Below are positions 7,765 through 18,200 of a stretch of DNA of 64,000 bases, in pieces. Both the position numbers and the translations under genes were made by a program. The stretch spans positions 1,521,662 through 1,585,661 of the forward strand of contig NZ_FOAF01000001.1 of assembly GCF_900109575.1 (NCBI RefSeq). The letters are read 5' to 3'. The number at the start of each line of letters is the position of its first letter. Within the stretch, counting starts at the first letter, position 1. This stretch comes from Olivibacter domesticus (GTDB lineage: Bacteria > Bacteroidota > Bacteroidia > Sphingobacteriales > Sphingobacteriaceae). Under the pieces are notes generated by a model that was given only the letters and a program-made list of their open reading frames with translations, had not been told where the DNA came from and made no database searches.

Positions 7765-8865
7765 TTATTCTATTATCGGCATTTTCAGCCGCGTGTAAAA
7801 GGTATTCTTATCAGACCAAGCTTTAAATTCGGCCTCGCCACGATAGTATTTTGCTAATTTCTCTTCGAGATTAGGCAGCCCGATTTGAAAATGCTCTGCT
7901 ATTCTAGCTGCCTTTATTCTGTTTTCGGTAGACATCACTAACGCCTTTTTTGATCGCGTTATTCGTACGTAGGCTGGAAATCTTTTATCGCCAAGTTCTC
8001 CATGGCGTATCATGTTCTCGATGATGACAATTAAGCTTAAAGGCATACATGCTGCGTTTAACATCGATCTATCTATTTCGCAAATCACCTGTACATCTCC
8101 GCTTTTCAACCTGGCTATCAGAATAAGTAGGCGCATAAATAACCACTCCTCCCATATGGTAACCCAAGCCATTTTTTCCATTTGCAAACCATGATGCTTG
8201 AGCATATATTGGATAAGATTTATGATTTTCACCGCCGTTTGAGGATTTGTAAAAATTAACTCTTTCCCCATATCGAGTAGATGAAACCAAAGATGCTGAT
8301 AAGAACGTGTATTATTTAACTGTATTTGCGATGTGTTCAGTTCGTAACGAAGATCTTCCGTTACACGTCTCGCCACCCAGAGGTTCGCTAATAATTGAAA
8401 CGCCTGCCAGCAGAAATAATATCCCAAATTAAGTACCGTGTACAAAAACCAAGGCCCTAACACTGCTTTTTTATGATAAAGATTGGTAAGATCGAGTAGC
8501 GCAAACGCGAATCTTATTTCCATTTTACCGGCTCCCACGCTAATGGCCACCGCTAAGGCAAACAGTATTAAACTTTCCAGGATCACAAAAACCGGCACCT
8601 TCCACCACCAGCCCTTTAAGTTGGAAAAAATATATGGAAAGAAACGCCGCATATTTAAGTGAAAGGCCACATAAATCAAACCGTAATAAATGGCCTGATT
8701 TAATAAGATATTTGCGTCAGGTGCAAACAAATCCTCCCCCATCAACCATTGCTGGTAAGTTATCAAAGAAACCACCACCAAGAAACTGAACCAAATGGAT
8801 TCGATAATTTTCTTTACTGCAGTAATAATTCTAAAAATATTCTGCTGTTCAACGTTTTGCTCCAT
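7765..8865 (-). CDS. LytS/YehU-type sensor histidine kinase
   Basis: A 366-aa protein with four predicted membrane spans (about residues 25-37, 57-70, 92-112 and 138-160), a short coiled coil and a His_kinase/HATPase region. The phosphoacceptor His191 lies in YQHLWFHLLD, corresponding to the family's NPHFLFNSL, with several conserved residues replaced. The N-box is IIENMIRHG (E283, N284) and a degenerate G-box IGLPNLEEKL follows. It overlaps the LytTR regulator by 17 bases, so the two are translationally linked. The membrane part suggests sensing at the envelope. The divergent motifs make the strength of autokinase activity uncertain. Confidence 0.8.
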   Translation of the reverse strand: MEQNVEQQNIFRIITAVKKIIESIWFSFLVVVSLITYQQWLMGEDLFAPDANILLNQAIYYGLIYVAFHLNMRRFFPYIFSNLKGWWWKVPVFVILESLILFALAVAISVGAGKMEIRFAFALLDLTNLYHKKAVLGPWFLYTVLNLGYYFCWQAFQLLANLWVARRVTEDLRYELNTSQIQLNNTRSYQHLWFHLLDMGKELIFTNPQTAVKIINLIQYMLKHHGLQMEKMAWVTIWEEWLFMRLLILIARLKSGDVQVICEIDRSMLNAACMPLSLIVIIENMIRHGELGDKRFPAYVRITRSKKALVMSTENRIKAARIAEHFQIGLPNLEEKLAKYYRGEAEFKAWSDKNTFYTRLKMPIIE

Positions 8866-9607
8866 TTTTCCGGCTCAGTTTAGTAAAGATGCGTTTTGAT
8901 CGATAAAAATCAGACAGGGCCTCCAAATAGGTATCGCCAATCTTCAGTGGCACGTTAATTCCATGTACACGCACTTGCTTGGTTTCCAAATTGATGCTTC
9001 TAATATGATTTCTGTTTACTAAAGAGTTTTTGGCTGCTCGTATAAAAAGATTCATATGAGCAAGCTGCAACTCCATTGATTTCAGCGTAGTAGTCACCAC
9101 CCACCTAGGTTTTTGCTTTTCAAGCGTATATACGTGGCAGTAGTTACCATCAGCTAGAATACAGGGCACTCCGGCCATATCTACCGCTCTATGCTCATTA
9201 TTTTCAGCTTTAATGTAAACTACAAAGTCTTTATCGCCACCTAAGTGCTCCAGCGAGATTTTTTTTAACAAACGGAGCGTATGTTTTTCTTGTAAAGGTT
9301 TTAGCAGATAGTCATATACATTGTGTTGGTAGGCAGACAAGGCATATTTGTCATAGTGTGTAACCAATACGAAATATCGATAATAGCCCTCTAGCAATTT
9401 ATACGCTGTCAGTCCATCGTAGCCGGGCATCTCCTGATCACAAAAGACAATATCGACTTTGAAGCTTTCTTGGCTCAGAAAATTCAATGCATCTTTTACG
9501 GTAGAAAAGGTATTTAAAAGTTCAAGCTGTCCAAAAGATTGGAAGTGCTGTGCAACTAGGTCTAAGTCTTTTTTATCATCATCAATAGCAATAGCGGAAA
9601 AAGGCAT
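8849..9607 (-). CDS. LytTR-family response regulator
   Basis: A 252-aa protein with a receiver domain (acidic D9-D11, phosphoacceptor D57 in CDQEMPGYDG, T83, K103 in LLKP) and a C-terminal LytTR DNA-binding domain (SLVNRNHIRSINLETKQV). It is co-transcribed upstream of its kinase. Direct repeats of CTACCTGTT spaced 21 bases apart lie in the divergent intergenic region, matching the usual two-site spacing of LytTR operators. This points to control of the 9990-11591 genes. Confidence 0.9.
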   Translation of the reverse strand: MPFSAIAIDDDKKDLDLVAQHFQSFGQLELLNTFSTVKDALNFLSQESFKVDIVFCDQEMPGYDGLTAYKLLEGYYRYFVLVTHYDKYALSAYQHNVYDYLLKPLQEKHTLRLLKKISLEHLGGDKDFVVYIKAENNEHRAVDMAGVPCILADGNYCHVYTLEKQKPRWVVTTTLKSMELQLAHMNLFIRAAKNSLVNRNHIRSINLETKQVRVHGINVPLKIGDTYLEALSDFYRSKRIFTKLSRKNGAKR

Positions 9608-9989
9608 GGCAATAAGTTTGTGTTGTTCTTTAGGTTTTTAAATATAAGTAAAGCTTAGGAATAATAAGTAAAACACACTCATTTCTGAAAAAAAGTTAAT
9701 AGCTCGTTGTTCTTTCACAACGACTGGCTCGCCAATTTCCCCTAGTGAACCAATTGTTAATCAAACTTTTCGTATTAATAAAACATTACAAAAAAAAATA
9801 AAAAATGAACAGACTGAATAGACTTAATGAAAGGCAGGTGGTAGCTCGAATAGATAAGAAAAGCAAAAACGTTTAAAAAGAAAAAACTACCTGTTTAGGA
9901 GAAAAAGCTACCTGTTCATCATTTTTTAGTAGACATTTCACTGTTCTAGCTTCATATTAGGCCAATTATTAATCAAATTAATTACTGTT
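9608..9989. promoter_or_regulatory. Divergent regulatory region with candidate LytTR operator
   Basis: A 382-base AT-rich region without genes. CTACCTGTT occurs at 9887-9895 and 9908-9916, 21 bases apart, each followed by bases fitting the GTTNRK half of the LytTR consensus. A third, weaker CTGTTCTAG starts at 9941. LytTR proteins bind two direct 9-bp repeats spaced by about 12 bp, exactly this geometry. The repeats are 75-100 bases before the secreted-protein gene at 9990. Confidence 0.5.
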
Positions 9990-10262
9990 ATGATGCTTAA
10001 AAAAAGAAAATACTCGATTTTAATCTGCTTGCTCATCACCTATTTTGTAGTACAAGCAAAAGAAAAAAAGACATGCAATCCTGTTAGTGCTTTCCAAATA
10101 TCCTCAATTGAACGAATCCAATTAATGGGCAACCAGGAATTACCCAAGGAGAAGGATGAAGACGATTGGTCTACTATCCGTTATCATTTTTTTGTGCGCG
10201 TTGTGCCTACACGCAGCTTACCCGCTCAGCAAGTAGCTGTCTTAGCAAAATATGGCGAGTAA
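9990..10262 (+). CDS. Small secreted protein, unknown
   Basis: A 90-aa protein with a clear signal peptide (KKRKYSILICLLITYFVVQA) and a charged mature part containing one Cys. No family recognised. It overlaps the next gene by 11 bases and heads the plus-strand operon 9990-11591, downstream of the candidate LytTR operator. It could be an exported substrate or accessory of the membrane proteins that follow. Confidence 0.6.
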   Translation: MMLKKRKYSILICLLITYFVVQAKEKKTCNPVSAFQISSIERIQLMGNQELPKEKDEDDWSTIRYHFFVRVVPTRSLPAQQVAVLAKYGE

Positions 10263-10800
10263 TTTATACACAATGCAGAAGCGTTACCTCTCTTTATTCT
10301 TTGCCACCAGTCACCTTGCCTTGATTTTGTTGTACAATGTGCATAGTATATTATCAGCCCATGGCTACCGATTACTGGAGCCTTGTTTTCGGGCTATCGA
10401 AAAGTTTCCGATCACCAGGCAGTACCTCATCTGGAGCGGTACAGAAACGGTCTATGGTTTCTTTGCGCCCACGGTGGGCAGTCAACAGGTGTTATTGTTT
10501 CATTCCAAAGAAGACGGATCAAATTCCAGCGAGTTCATTGACTATCCCCTGTTTAATACCAGCGAGGCTAAATTCCGTTATATAAGCTTTTTAGACCAAC
10601 TAGAAGACAAACTCCGAAGTAAAGATCCACGCATTCAGGCTTATGGCAGAGCATTGCTCAAAGGACTTGTAAACCGGTACAGACGGAATCCAGGTGCCGT
10701 ACCTATTGAAAGTCTTAGCATTTATGTTGTGATACAGCCGCGGCTAGCAGCACCTGCGACACAAAACATTTATAAGAAGATCTATCATTTATCCATGTAA
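10252..10800 (+). CDS. Membrane-anchored protein, unknown
   Basis: A 182-aa protein; a second start (MQKRYLSL) lies 7 residues in. One N-terminal transmembrane segment (about residues 13-35) is followed by a periplasmic domain with GTETVYGFFAPTVGSQQVLLF. From memory this arrangement occurs in Bacteroidota genes directly upstream of HTTM proteins. Here the HTTM gene starts 11 bases downstream, supporting a shared function. Confidence 0.65.
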   Translation: MASNLYTMQKRYLSLFFATSHLALILLYNVHSILSAHGYRLLEPCFRAIEKFPITRQYLIWSGTETVYGFFAPTVGSQQVLLFHSKEDGSNSSEFIDYPLFNTSEAKFRYISFLDQLEDKLRSKDPRIQAYGRALLKGLVNRYRRNPGAVPIESLSIYVVIQPRLAAPATQNIYKKIYHLSM

Positions 10801-10811
10801 TAAGCGAAGGG

Positions 10812-11591
10812 ATGATGAATAAACAGGCCATAGAACATGAACCAATACTGGCTCAGCGCATATTAGCACATGGCTTAGGGCTCTTGTTATTTATCTCCAT
10901 GTTGATGCTTTGGGATGACTTGCCGCAATTATATGGCACCGATGCGCTTCTCCCGGACGATCTTCTTTATCTACGCCAAGATTTCATTATTGGCAAGCAG
11001 TTGCAGTTGCTAAGTGATGCCCTTGGTGGTGTAAAATCTTTAGGCTTTCTGTATTTGACACTATGTGTACTGCTTTGCTTTCGCGTTGGCGGGCGCTACC
11101 TGGCGGCGCTGCTACTGCTTTTGCATTTGAGCTTTTTCCGTAGTGTCATTTTTTTTACTTACGGTTTCGACCAGCTGGCCACCATCGCCTTATTTTATTG
11201 TATCATGCTGCCATCAACTGGCTTTATATACCTGCTCCGCGTCCATATATGTCTGATCTATTTTTTTGCCGGTTTAGATAAGCTATTAGGTGCCACCTGG
11301 TGGAACGGGGAAGCCTTATATAAAGCCCTTACCCTTCCGAACGGGCATCAAGACTTGTTGCCGCTATTACATTGGCTGGCGCAATGGTCTCTATTGTATA
11401 AAGTATCGGGTATAGCCGTTTGGCTATCAGAAATTACTTATCCCTTATTCTTTCTGCTTAAGGACTACCGCTATAGGCTGTGGTATGCCATCGTATTTCA
11501 TCTTTCGATTGCCTACATCATGCAGCTCTATTTATTTTCGGGTGTAATGCTTCTGCTCAATTTTGCAGCCTCGCCACCCAGGAAACTTTAA
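10812..11591 (+). CDS. HTTM-domain membrane protein
   Basis: A 259-aa polytopic membrane protein with 6-7 hydrophobic helices. The segment RVHICLIYFFAGLDKLLG followed by WWNGEALYKAL is typical of the HTTM (horizontally transferred transmembrane) domain related to vitamin K-dependent gamma-carboxylase. It lacks the long C-terminal region of true carboxylases, so catalytic activity is not implied. It is the last gene of the operon with two small exported proteins and is followed by a hairpin at 11706-11734. Confidence 0.75.
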   Translation: MMNKQAIEHEPILAQRILAHGLGLLLFISMLMLWDDLPQLYGTDALLPDDLLYLRQDFIIGKQLQLLSDALGGVKSLGFLYLTLCVLLCFRVGGRYLAALLLLLHLSFFRSVIFFTYGFDQLATIALFYCIMLPSTGFIYLLRVHICLIYFFAGLDKLLGATWWNGEALYKALTLPNGHQDLLPLLHWLAQWSLLYKVSGIAVWLSEITYPLFFLLKDYRYRLWYAIVFHLSIAYIMQLYLFSGVMLLLNFAASPPRKL

Positions 11592-11705
11592 TCCATGTTT
11601 TATCCCGCTCGCTTTCCCTTTCGCAAGCCAATTTGCAAAAGTGAATAAAGCGGCAATAAAGAAAGGAGGTCTGCGAAAAAAGACATTATCTAAAGACAAG
11701 AATAC

Positions 11706-11734
11706 CCTCCCTGTAAGATGCGCGAGCAGGGAGG
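11706..11734 (+). terminator. Hairpin between the HTTM operon and the AraC gene
   Basis: Stem CCTCCCTG/CAGGGAGG with a 13-base loop, followed by AT-rich sequence and the AraC start codon 16 bases later. It may end the HTTM transcript or sit in the AraC leader. Confidence 0.5.
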
Positions 11735-11749
11735 ATTATCCATTTTAAA

Positions 11750-12757
11750 ATGAAGAAACCAGTAGAAATATATATTCCTGCTATATATAAGTTAGAAACA
11801 AGGCACTTAGCACAAACACCCTCCAAGCTAAGCTATCGACTTGGCCACGCCCAAGCGCACTATTGGCAGCATGCCGCATTTTGCGTTTCAGAACAGTATT
11901 ATGATTATCCAGATGCTTTTCTTTGTGTGGCAGAGGTAAATACCCGTATTCCCCTACATCTTCACATCACCTGTATTTTACACGATCTTTATTGGCTATA
12001 CCAATTGAAAGGGAACTATCACATTATAACAGCCCATGAGAAAGCAAATCAATTACTTCGCATCAGTGCAGATCAGCACTTGGTAATCTACATGCCACCT
12101 GACAAATACATCGCCCACTTTGACATAGGCACACATGTGCTCCTTTACTTTGTAATGAAACCAAGTTTTCTTTTTCGGGAACAAAGCGTTGAACTAAGCG
12201 CCATGGAAGAACTTTTAGCCTCACTAAAACGCCGTTCAAAACAGCCGATGGGGAGCCCCTTATTTACGATGCGCAATGAAATAAAACGTAATATATTTCA
12301 TTATCTAAACGTTGCAAAGCTAGGTTACCTAGAACGCTACAAAGCAACGCAGAACTTACTCATCAACTTGATACTGGAAAGTAATGATCAATTAAGTCAA
12401 AAAACATCAATACCTCAAACTAACAAAGACCTATTAGTAAGCATTCGGCATTACATAGTAAGGGAAATTGAAGAAGGCAATATCATTAGTAATGATGCTA
12501 TTGCAAAAAAAGCAGGTTTTTCTTATCCTCACCTGGAGGCTTTGTTTAAAGCCCGTTTTGGCAAAAGTATCTGGCAGTACGTAATCGCCGTCAAGTTAAA
12601 ACAGGCAAGCATACTCTTAACAGAATATGGTTTGTCGGTAGCACAGACGGCTCATTTTCTCAATTTAACCCGGCATCATTTTGCAAGAATATTTAAACAA
12701 CAGTATGGTGTAAGCCCATCATCATATATCAAGACACGCCGTCTTCCTAAGAAATAG
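11750..12757 (+). CDS. AraC family transcriptional regulator
   Basis: A 335-aa regulator with an unclassified N-terminal sensing domain and a C-terminal HTH_18 domain of about 100 residues: ISNDAIAKKAGFSYPHLEALF for the first HTH, then LSVAQTAHFLNLTRHHFARIF and the GVSPSSYIKTRR end. It lies just upstream of the MauE-like and DUF6520-like genes on the same strand, a pairing I recall from other Sphingobacteriaceae, and probably controls them. Confidence 0.88.
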   Translation: MKKPVEIYIPAIYKLETRHLAQTPSKLSYRLGHAQAHYWQHAAFCVSEQYYDYPDAFLCVAEVNTRIPLHLHITCILHDLYWLYQLKGNYHIITAHEKANQLLRISADQHLVIYMPPDKYIAHFDIGTHVLLYFVMKPSFLFREQSVELSAMEELLASLKRRSKQPMGSPLFTMRNEIKRNIFHYLNVAKLGYLERYKATQNLLINLILESNDQLSQKTSIPQTNKDLLVSIRHYIVREIEEGNIISNDAIAKKAGFSYPHLEALFKARFGKSIWQYVIAVKLKQASILLTEYGLSVAQTAHFLNLTRHHFARIFKQQYGVSPSSYIKTRRLPKK

Positions 12758-12845
12758 CACCTTATCCATCCGCAGATACAGCACAATAGCCATAAAAGTC
12801 GGTCTACATTTGATTTATGGACGCACATATAATTCATAAACCAGC

Positions 12846-13376
12846 ATGACAATGAAATCAAAATGGATCAATGGTATTCTTCTAACCGTAGAATATTTGA
12901 TAAGGGCCATATTTATTTTTTTATACAGCTACACTGCTGTGATGAAAATTGCCGATTTCAAAGTGTATCGCATTAAGATGTACCGGCAGGTATTTCCTGA
13001 TTGGTTGAGCGAAATTATGGTGTATGCCTTACCTGCAGCTGAGTTGGGGATGGTGGCTTGGTTGTTGGCCCCTTATTTCTCCGAACGCAAGCTATTCCGT
13101 ATTGGACTTAAAGCTAATATAGTGCTCATGGCTAGTTTTACGGTATATGCATGGCTGGCCAAGGAAAAAGTATTTGGATACATCCCTTGTGCGTGTGGGG
13201 GCATTTTTGAAAAGATGGAATGGCCAGAACACTATGTAGTGAATCTGCGCCTAACGATACTTGCTGTAGTAGGAGCCTGCCTGCAGCATTGGCCAAAGAT
13301 AAGGCTCATAACCAATGAGCTGTATAAACGCTGGTGTGGGCGCACCGCTCGTGCACAAGAGGTGCTGCGCAATTAG
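12846..13376 (+). CDS. MauE/DoxX-like redox-associated membrane protein
   Basis: A 176-aa protein with four transmembrane helices. A Cys-rich loop IPCACGG (C115, C117) precedes the last helix, and EKMEWPEHYVVNLRL is typical of Bacteroidota MauE/DoxX proteins. MauE in methylotrophs assists disulfide formation during methylamine dehydrogenase maturation, so a periplasmic thiol role is plausible. The downstream DUF6520-like protein has a Cys pair, and a TlpA thiol oxidoreductase is encoded nearby, which fits an exported redox function. Confidence 0.78.
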   Translation: MTMKSKWINGILLTVEYLIRAIFIFLYSYTAVMKIADFKVYRIKMYRQVFPDWLSEIMVYALPAAELGMVAWLLAPYFSERKLFRIGLKANIVLMASFTVYAWLAKEKVFGYIPCACGGIFEKMEWPEHYVVNLRLTILAVVGACLQHWPKIRLITNELYKRWCGRTARAQEVLRN

Positions 13377-13542
13377 TATTATACATTCAATTGCTCCAGA
13401 TTACCGTTAAGAACGGCATAAAGGCAAACAAAAGCTCTGTCAAAAAGAAAGAGAAACACAGAAACGTTATTTCAGCCTGCTATGCTTAGTGCAAACGATA
13501 AGAAGGAACAAAAGAAAAACAGCTTGTTTAAAACACAAAATT

Positions 13543-13881
13543 ATGAACGTAAAAAAAATCACAGGAACTGTATTGGTAGCCGCAATGCTATCGGGCGGAG
13601 GTATTGCTTTAGCAAAAGCAAAAGCGACCAAAGCAGAAATGGCAGCAAGACAGGATCAAGAGTGGGCTTATACACCCGATCCTGAAGATGCCAATCCAGA
13701 TCCAACACAGGCAAGCAATTATACGCAGGTTGGATCACTAAACTGTCCGGGTGGTGACGAACTCTGCGGCATTACCGCTCCCGCAGCAGGTAGTCAGCCG
13801 GATTTGGACAAAGACCCGAACTTTAGAACACGGATCCAAAGTCTAGATCAGACACAGGGAGATGTTCATTCCTTCAACTAG
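13543..13881 (+). CDS. DUF6520-like small secreted protein
   Basis: 112 aa when started at the ATG giving MNVKKITGT; the frame is open further upstream, but this start gives a proper signal peptide (hydrophobic TVLVAAMLSGGGIALA). The mature part is Pro/Asp/Gln-rich and contains two Cys (C68 in SLNCPG, C75 in ELCGI). That matches the paired-Cys pattern of DUF6520, small secreted Bacteroidota proteins often found beside MauE-like genes. Likely an exported protein or peptide with a disulfide. Function unknown. Confidence 0.68.
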   Translation: MNVKKITGTVLVAAMLSGGGIALAKAKATKAEMAARQDQEWAYTPDPEDANPDPTQASNYTQVGSLNCPGGDELCGITAPAAGSQPDLDKDPNFRTRIQSLDQTQGDVHSFN

Positions 13882-13902
13882 GGGCTCTAACTCTCATTAG
13901 AA

Positions 13903-13930
13903 AAAGCTGGATCAGGGATGATCCAGCTTT
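13903..13930. terminator. Bidirectional terminator
   Basis: A perfect 12-bp stem AAAGCTGGATCA/TGATCCAGCTTT around a GGGA tetraloop lies exactly between the convergent DUF6520-like and SusD genes. Confidence 0.9.
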
Positions 13931-15284
13931 ACCTTCCATTCTGTTCAATACCTCCCAGATTAATCACATCAAAAGGTATTAGAAATGCAAACGCTGCATC
14001 TGTTTCTGGCAATTGGTACTCTTTTCCATCTATCACACGATTCAATATCTTCACATGGGTAGTATCCTTACTAAATCTTTTTAAATCAGCCCATCTGATT
14101 CCTAAACGAAATGCAAGTTCCTTTTTCCTCTCAGAAAGCACGCTATTTAAAAGCTCATCATTGGGAATCCCGGTTGCGTTATAAGTTCCGGTACGATATC
14201 GGGTAAATAACAGCAAATCGAGGTCAGCTTGTGCCTCCATTATTCTGCCCAATCTCGCGTAGCATTCCGCCCGGGTCAGATAAAGTTCGTCAATGGCGAT
14301 TCCAGCGAAGACAGGTCTTACCATATTGCCGGCATAATCGCCGTAAAAACCGGTAACGCCACGAGCATTAGTCTTAAAGAATATCTTTTTCCGCAGATCA
14401 TTGTTATGATAACTTGCGTACAACACGGTATCAACCCGTGCAATAGCATTTCCCAAAGAGCTATTGGCTGCATCGGCAACAGCGTGATAGATAACTTCAT
14501 CGTTAAGCGTCTTGAATTGCCCCGCCGCCACGGTATCGAGTGTATTATAATTGATAAGTACATCGTTTAAGGATAAAGCCATTTCTGCGTAAGTTAAGGC
14601 CTGGTCGTAATCTCCTGTCGTTAAAAACACTCTACTGAGTAAAGCCGCTGCGGCTGCTTTACCTGGCTTCGTTTTTACACTTGGACGATCCGGAAGTATT
14701 TCAAGAGCAAACTGTAAATCCTGAATCAACTGATCATAAGAACGTTGTAAACTTTCCCGCGTGCTCGGCGCGTTGATATCGGCCGTTACCCGTAAGGGTA
14801 TACCTGGCGTAGATCCTGCCGATCCGGCATCATAGGGTTGCGTGTAATTTACCAGAAGGTTGTAAAAAGCAAACGCCCTCACAAACAAAGCTTCGCCCCT
14901 TATCCGCACGCGATCCAGTTCCGTCAAAGTACCTAAAGCCACCTGTCCAACCTCTTCCAGTACCACATTACAATCAAGCACCTTTACATAACTGGCATTC
15001 CAGTAACCTTCACGGACTGGCAATGTCTGGCCAAACAAATAGTTGTCCCGGGTCTGTTCGTTCAAAGAACGCCAGTCGTTGTCGGCTAGATAATAATAAT
15101 CCGCCGCCATATCACCAGCCATCGGAAAGAGACTATTTATCCTCGTCTCATTACTCATAATGGCGTCCAGATCATTGAGCGTAGACGGGACCGCCAAGGA
15201 CTGATCCGGCCGTATATCAAGATATTCCGAACAGCCTAAAACGCTTGTTGAAAATAAAAACAACGATATCGTATATGCTTTCAT
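13929..15284 (-). CDS. SusD/RagB-family outer-membrane lipoprotein
   Basis: A 451-aa protein with a lipoprotein signal (lipobox SVLGC, Cys18), the typical early motif LDIRPDQSLAVPSTLNDL, a TPR-like central region (RGEALFVRAFAFYNLL) and the SusD C-terminus (ERKKELAFRLGIRWADLKR). SusD proteins form the lid of SusC channels and bind the substrate. It is the last gene of the tlpA-susC-susD operon, 9 bases after susC. No glycan enzymes are nearby, so the cargo may be a peptide or other nutrient rather than a polysaccharide. Confidence 0.95.
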   Translation of the reverse strand: MKAYTISLFLFSTSVLGCSEYLDIRPDQSLAVPSTLNDLDAIMSNETRINSLFPMAGDMAADYYYLADNDWRSLNEQTRDNYLFGQTLPVREGYWNASYVKVLDCNVVLEEVGQVALGTLTELDRVRIRGEALFVRAFAFYNLLVNYTQPYDAGSAGSTPGIPLRVTADINAPSTRESLQRSYDQLIQDLQFALEILPDRPSVKTKPGKAAAAALLSRVFLTTGDYDQALTYAEMALSLNDVLINYNTLDTVAAGQFKTLNDEVIYHAVADAANSSLGNAIARVDTVLYASYHNNDLRKKIFFKTNARGVTGFYGDYAGNMVRPVFAGIAIDELYLTRAECYARLGRIMEAQADLDLLLFTRYRTGTYNATGIPNDELLNSVLSERKKELAFRLGIRWADLKRFSKDTTHVKILNRVIDGKEYQLPETDAAFAFLIPFDVINLGGIEQNGR

Positions 15285-15293
15285 AAGTGTGTT

Positions 15294-18200
15294 TTATAAA
15301 TTAATATTAATACCCAATGCATAACTCTTCGGGAGCGGCCCCTGCCTATAATCCGGATCAATCCCCTCCCTATTTGCCCGCCATAGTATGCCGAGATTCT
15401 GAACATAGGCTGTGATCGTTAATGATTTAAAAGGTGTACGACGTAGGGTCGCAGCCGGTAGTCGGTACGAAAAGTTGGCATCCTGAAAACGGATATGATC
15501 CCCTTTTTCAACCAGAACCTCCGAATTGATATAAAACCGATCGCGGTTGGCACTTGCCGGATAGGCCAGAGAAGGTACGCTGGTATGCACCTCGTCTCCC
15601 GCTTGCTGCCACCTTTTATAGTAATCTGCATGGGGCATGGAGGCGTTGGAACTCAGCAAACTGCTATAACTTATAGTAGGCCTCCTGAAATAATAATCAA
15701 AACGGTAAGTCACATTCACTGATAAGGAAAAGTTACCCCAGCGGACATTATTTCTGATAGCACCGAAAATACGCGGTAACTGTGTTCCATGAAACACCAG
15801 ATTGTCAATATTGGGTGATTGAAGAATTGCTTGATAATCTTTACTTAGTTGCCCATCAAGATAGCCCTGAGGATCACCATTTGCAGCATCCAAACCAGCC
15901 CACGCATAACTGAATAAACTATTTAACGGATAACTATTACCGGGTGGAATGCGCGATCCGGTAACGTAATTGCTGGAACCGAGATTGCTTACATAGTTCT
16001 CCAACACCTTGTCTTTGTTTCTACTGAAGATCCAGTTCGTTGCCCATGAAAAAGATTTATTCGTCATGTTTAAGGTGTTGACCTGGACATCCAAGCCAGT
16101 CGTAAGCAGTGAGGCAGCGTTCATGGTCAGACTCGAGAAGCCGGTGGTGGGATCTGCTGCAACTCCGCTGATCAGGTCTGTTGCCTTTTTTCTATAGTAC
16201 GCCACTGAGCCATCAATCCTATTATTTTTCAGGGCAAAATTGATTTCCGTATTCAACTGGCTGACGTTTTCCCATCTCAGCTCCTGGTTCGGTGCGCCCT
16301 GTACAAATGCAAAGGGAAGATTAGCTAAAGGACTCGGAGAACTCTGGTAACGGATAGTTGTCAAAGCGGTAATACCGTTGTTCACATTTCCGCTCTTACC
16401 ATAGGTGATACTCAAGTCGAATTTTGGGACGAGCTGAGAGGGAAAAAAGGCTTCTTCCGCCAAGCGATATTTAAATCCCGCAGACCATAAAGGCTTCCAC
16501 TTGTTATTTGTGGAAGTACCAAAGAGATTGGAAGCGTCCCTTCTTGCACTTCCAGAGAAAATATATTTGCTTTTGAAACTATAAGATGCATTGGCATACA
16601 ATGAGAGAAAACGGTCCCTATACGCGCCGAACGATTGGAGGTTAGGTATTTGCTGATCCCACTCAAGGCCACCAAAAACCGGAAAACGCGTCAGGAGATC
16701 AACAACTCCTCCCGTCATCAACTGGTCGTTATAGCCATAAGTCCGTGATACCTCGCTATCACTCAACGCATCTCTTACTTCTGTACCTCCCAATGCTGTC
16801 AACTGATGCACATCTTTCCATGTCTTATTATAATCAAGCTGCAATCTCAGGGCATGCGAATACAACTGTTGCCTGTTCAGATCAAGTATACCTCCCAGCG
16901 GTACATTTCGTTTTATATTATTACCGTCAACAGTCGTAAACTTATTAATCAGGTTACGGGTAAAAAACATCTCTTCACTTTTAAAACCTCTATTAAGTAC
17001 ACCTTGGTTTTCGTACTGATACAGCGCCGCAACTTTCAGGTCATCATTGATCCGATAAGTGACGTTGGCGTTCAGCAAAAGGTCATTCGTACGGATGCGA
17101 TTATCCGCCTCGTATATTTCATTGAGTGGAAAATATTGCCAATCTAACAGCTTTCCACTACCCGCCGTATCAAGATAACGTTTACGGTATTCCTGCTCGA
17201 GTGGTAAAGCCGTCCCGTTATCATCAGCTAACTTCGCATAGGGATATATGAGGTCCGTTAAGCCCATTCTTACACTGCCTGGGTTATTGTCCTGTTGTCT
17301 GGAAGCGGTATACACAAATCCCAATTCTATTTCCAGTTGCTTTAACGGCTTAAACTTATTCTGTGCGCGAATGGTAAGGCGGTCATTTTCATTTTCCTTC
17401 AATTCCGTTAGATTCTTATCATAGCCGAACGAAAGTCTATAGTTATGATGGTCATTACCGCCACTTAATTGAAGAGCATGCTGCTGTAAAAAAGCAGGTC
17501 TATATAGGTATCGTTCATAATCTTTTCGTATGTCTTTATCCCGGTAGCTATTAATCAGTATATCTGCCCGGCCTTCCTCCAGTCTGCCCGCACGCACATC
17601 ATCCAATAACTCAACTACCGGCGTAATTACGGGCCTATCTGCAGTATTGGATAAGATTGCATCATAAGCACCTTGCTCAAACAAAAATCTCTCAATATCG
17701 ATGTAATCGGACGAACTTACCAGAGGCATATAGAAGAGATCAGACTTATCCTGGATTGTCAAATTACTTGTGACATTCAGTTGCATTGGCGCATTGAATT
17801 TTGCCTTCTTCGTGGTAATTACCAGTACGCCGTTGCCTGCACGTGCGCCCCAGATAGAAGCCGCTGCGGCATCTTTCAGGAAGGTGACACTTTCTATATC
17901 ATTTGGATTAATGTTGTTTATATCGCCCTCATAGGGGAAATTATCTAAAATAATCAGCGGCCTTGCGTTTGAATAGAGCGTGCTAATGCCACGGATTTGA
18001 AAGTTCTGCCGTTCTCCTCCCCTTTTATCGAAGAGAATTCCGGGCGCAAGCCCATCCAGCCGGGTGATCACGTCTGTTGAAATCTGCCTGTTGAAGAGCT
18101 CCTTGTCAATAACAGAAAAGGATCCGGTGGCCCGGTCCTTTGGCACACTTGTATAGCCTGTAGATACCACAACTTCTTCAAGCACTGTAAAATGATCTGT

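Noticed and set aside
11563-11748. Plus-strand frame between the HTTM and AraC genes
   Set aside because: It overlaps the HTTM end and the 11706-11734 hairpin, and its translation is low-complexity and basic.
13918-14184. Plus-strand frame antisense to susD
   Set aside because: It is the mirror of SusD coding sequence and starts inside the bidirectional terminator.
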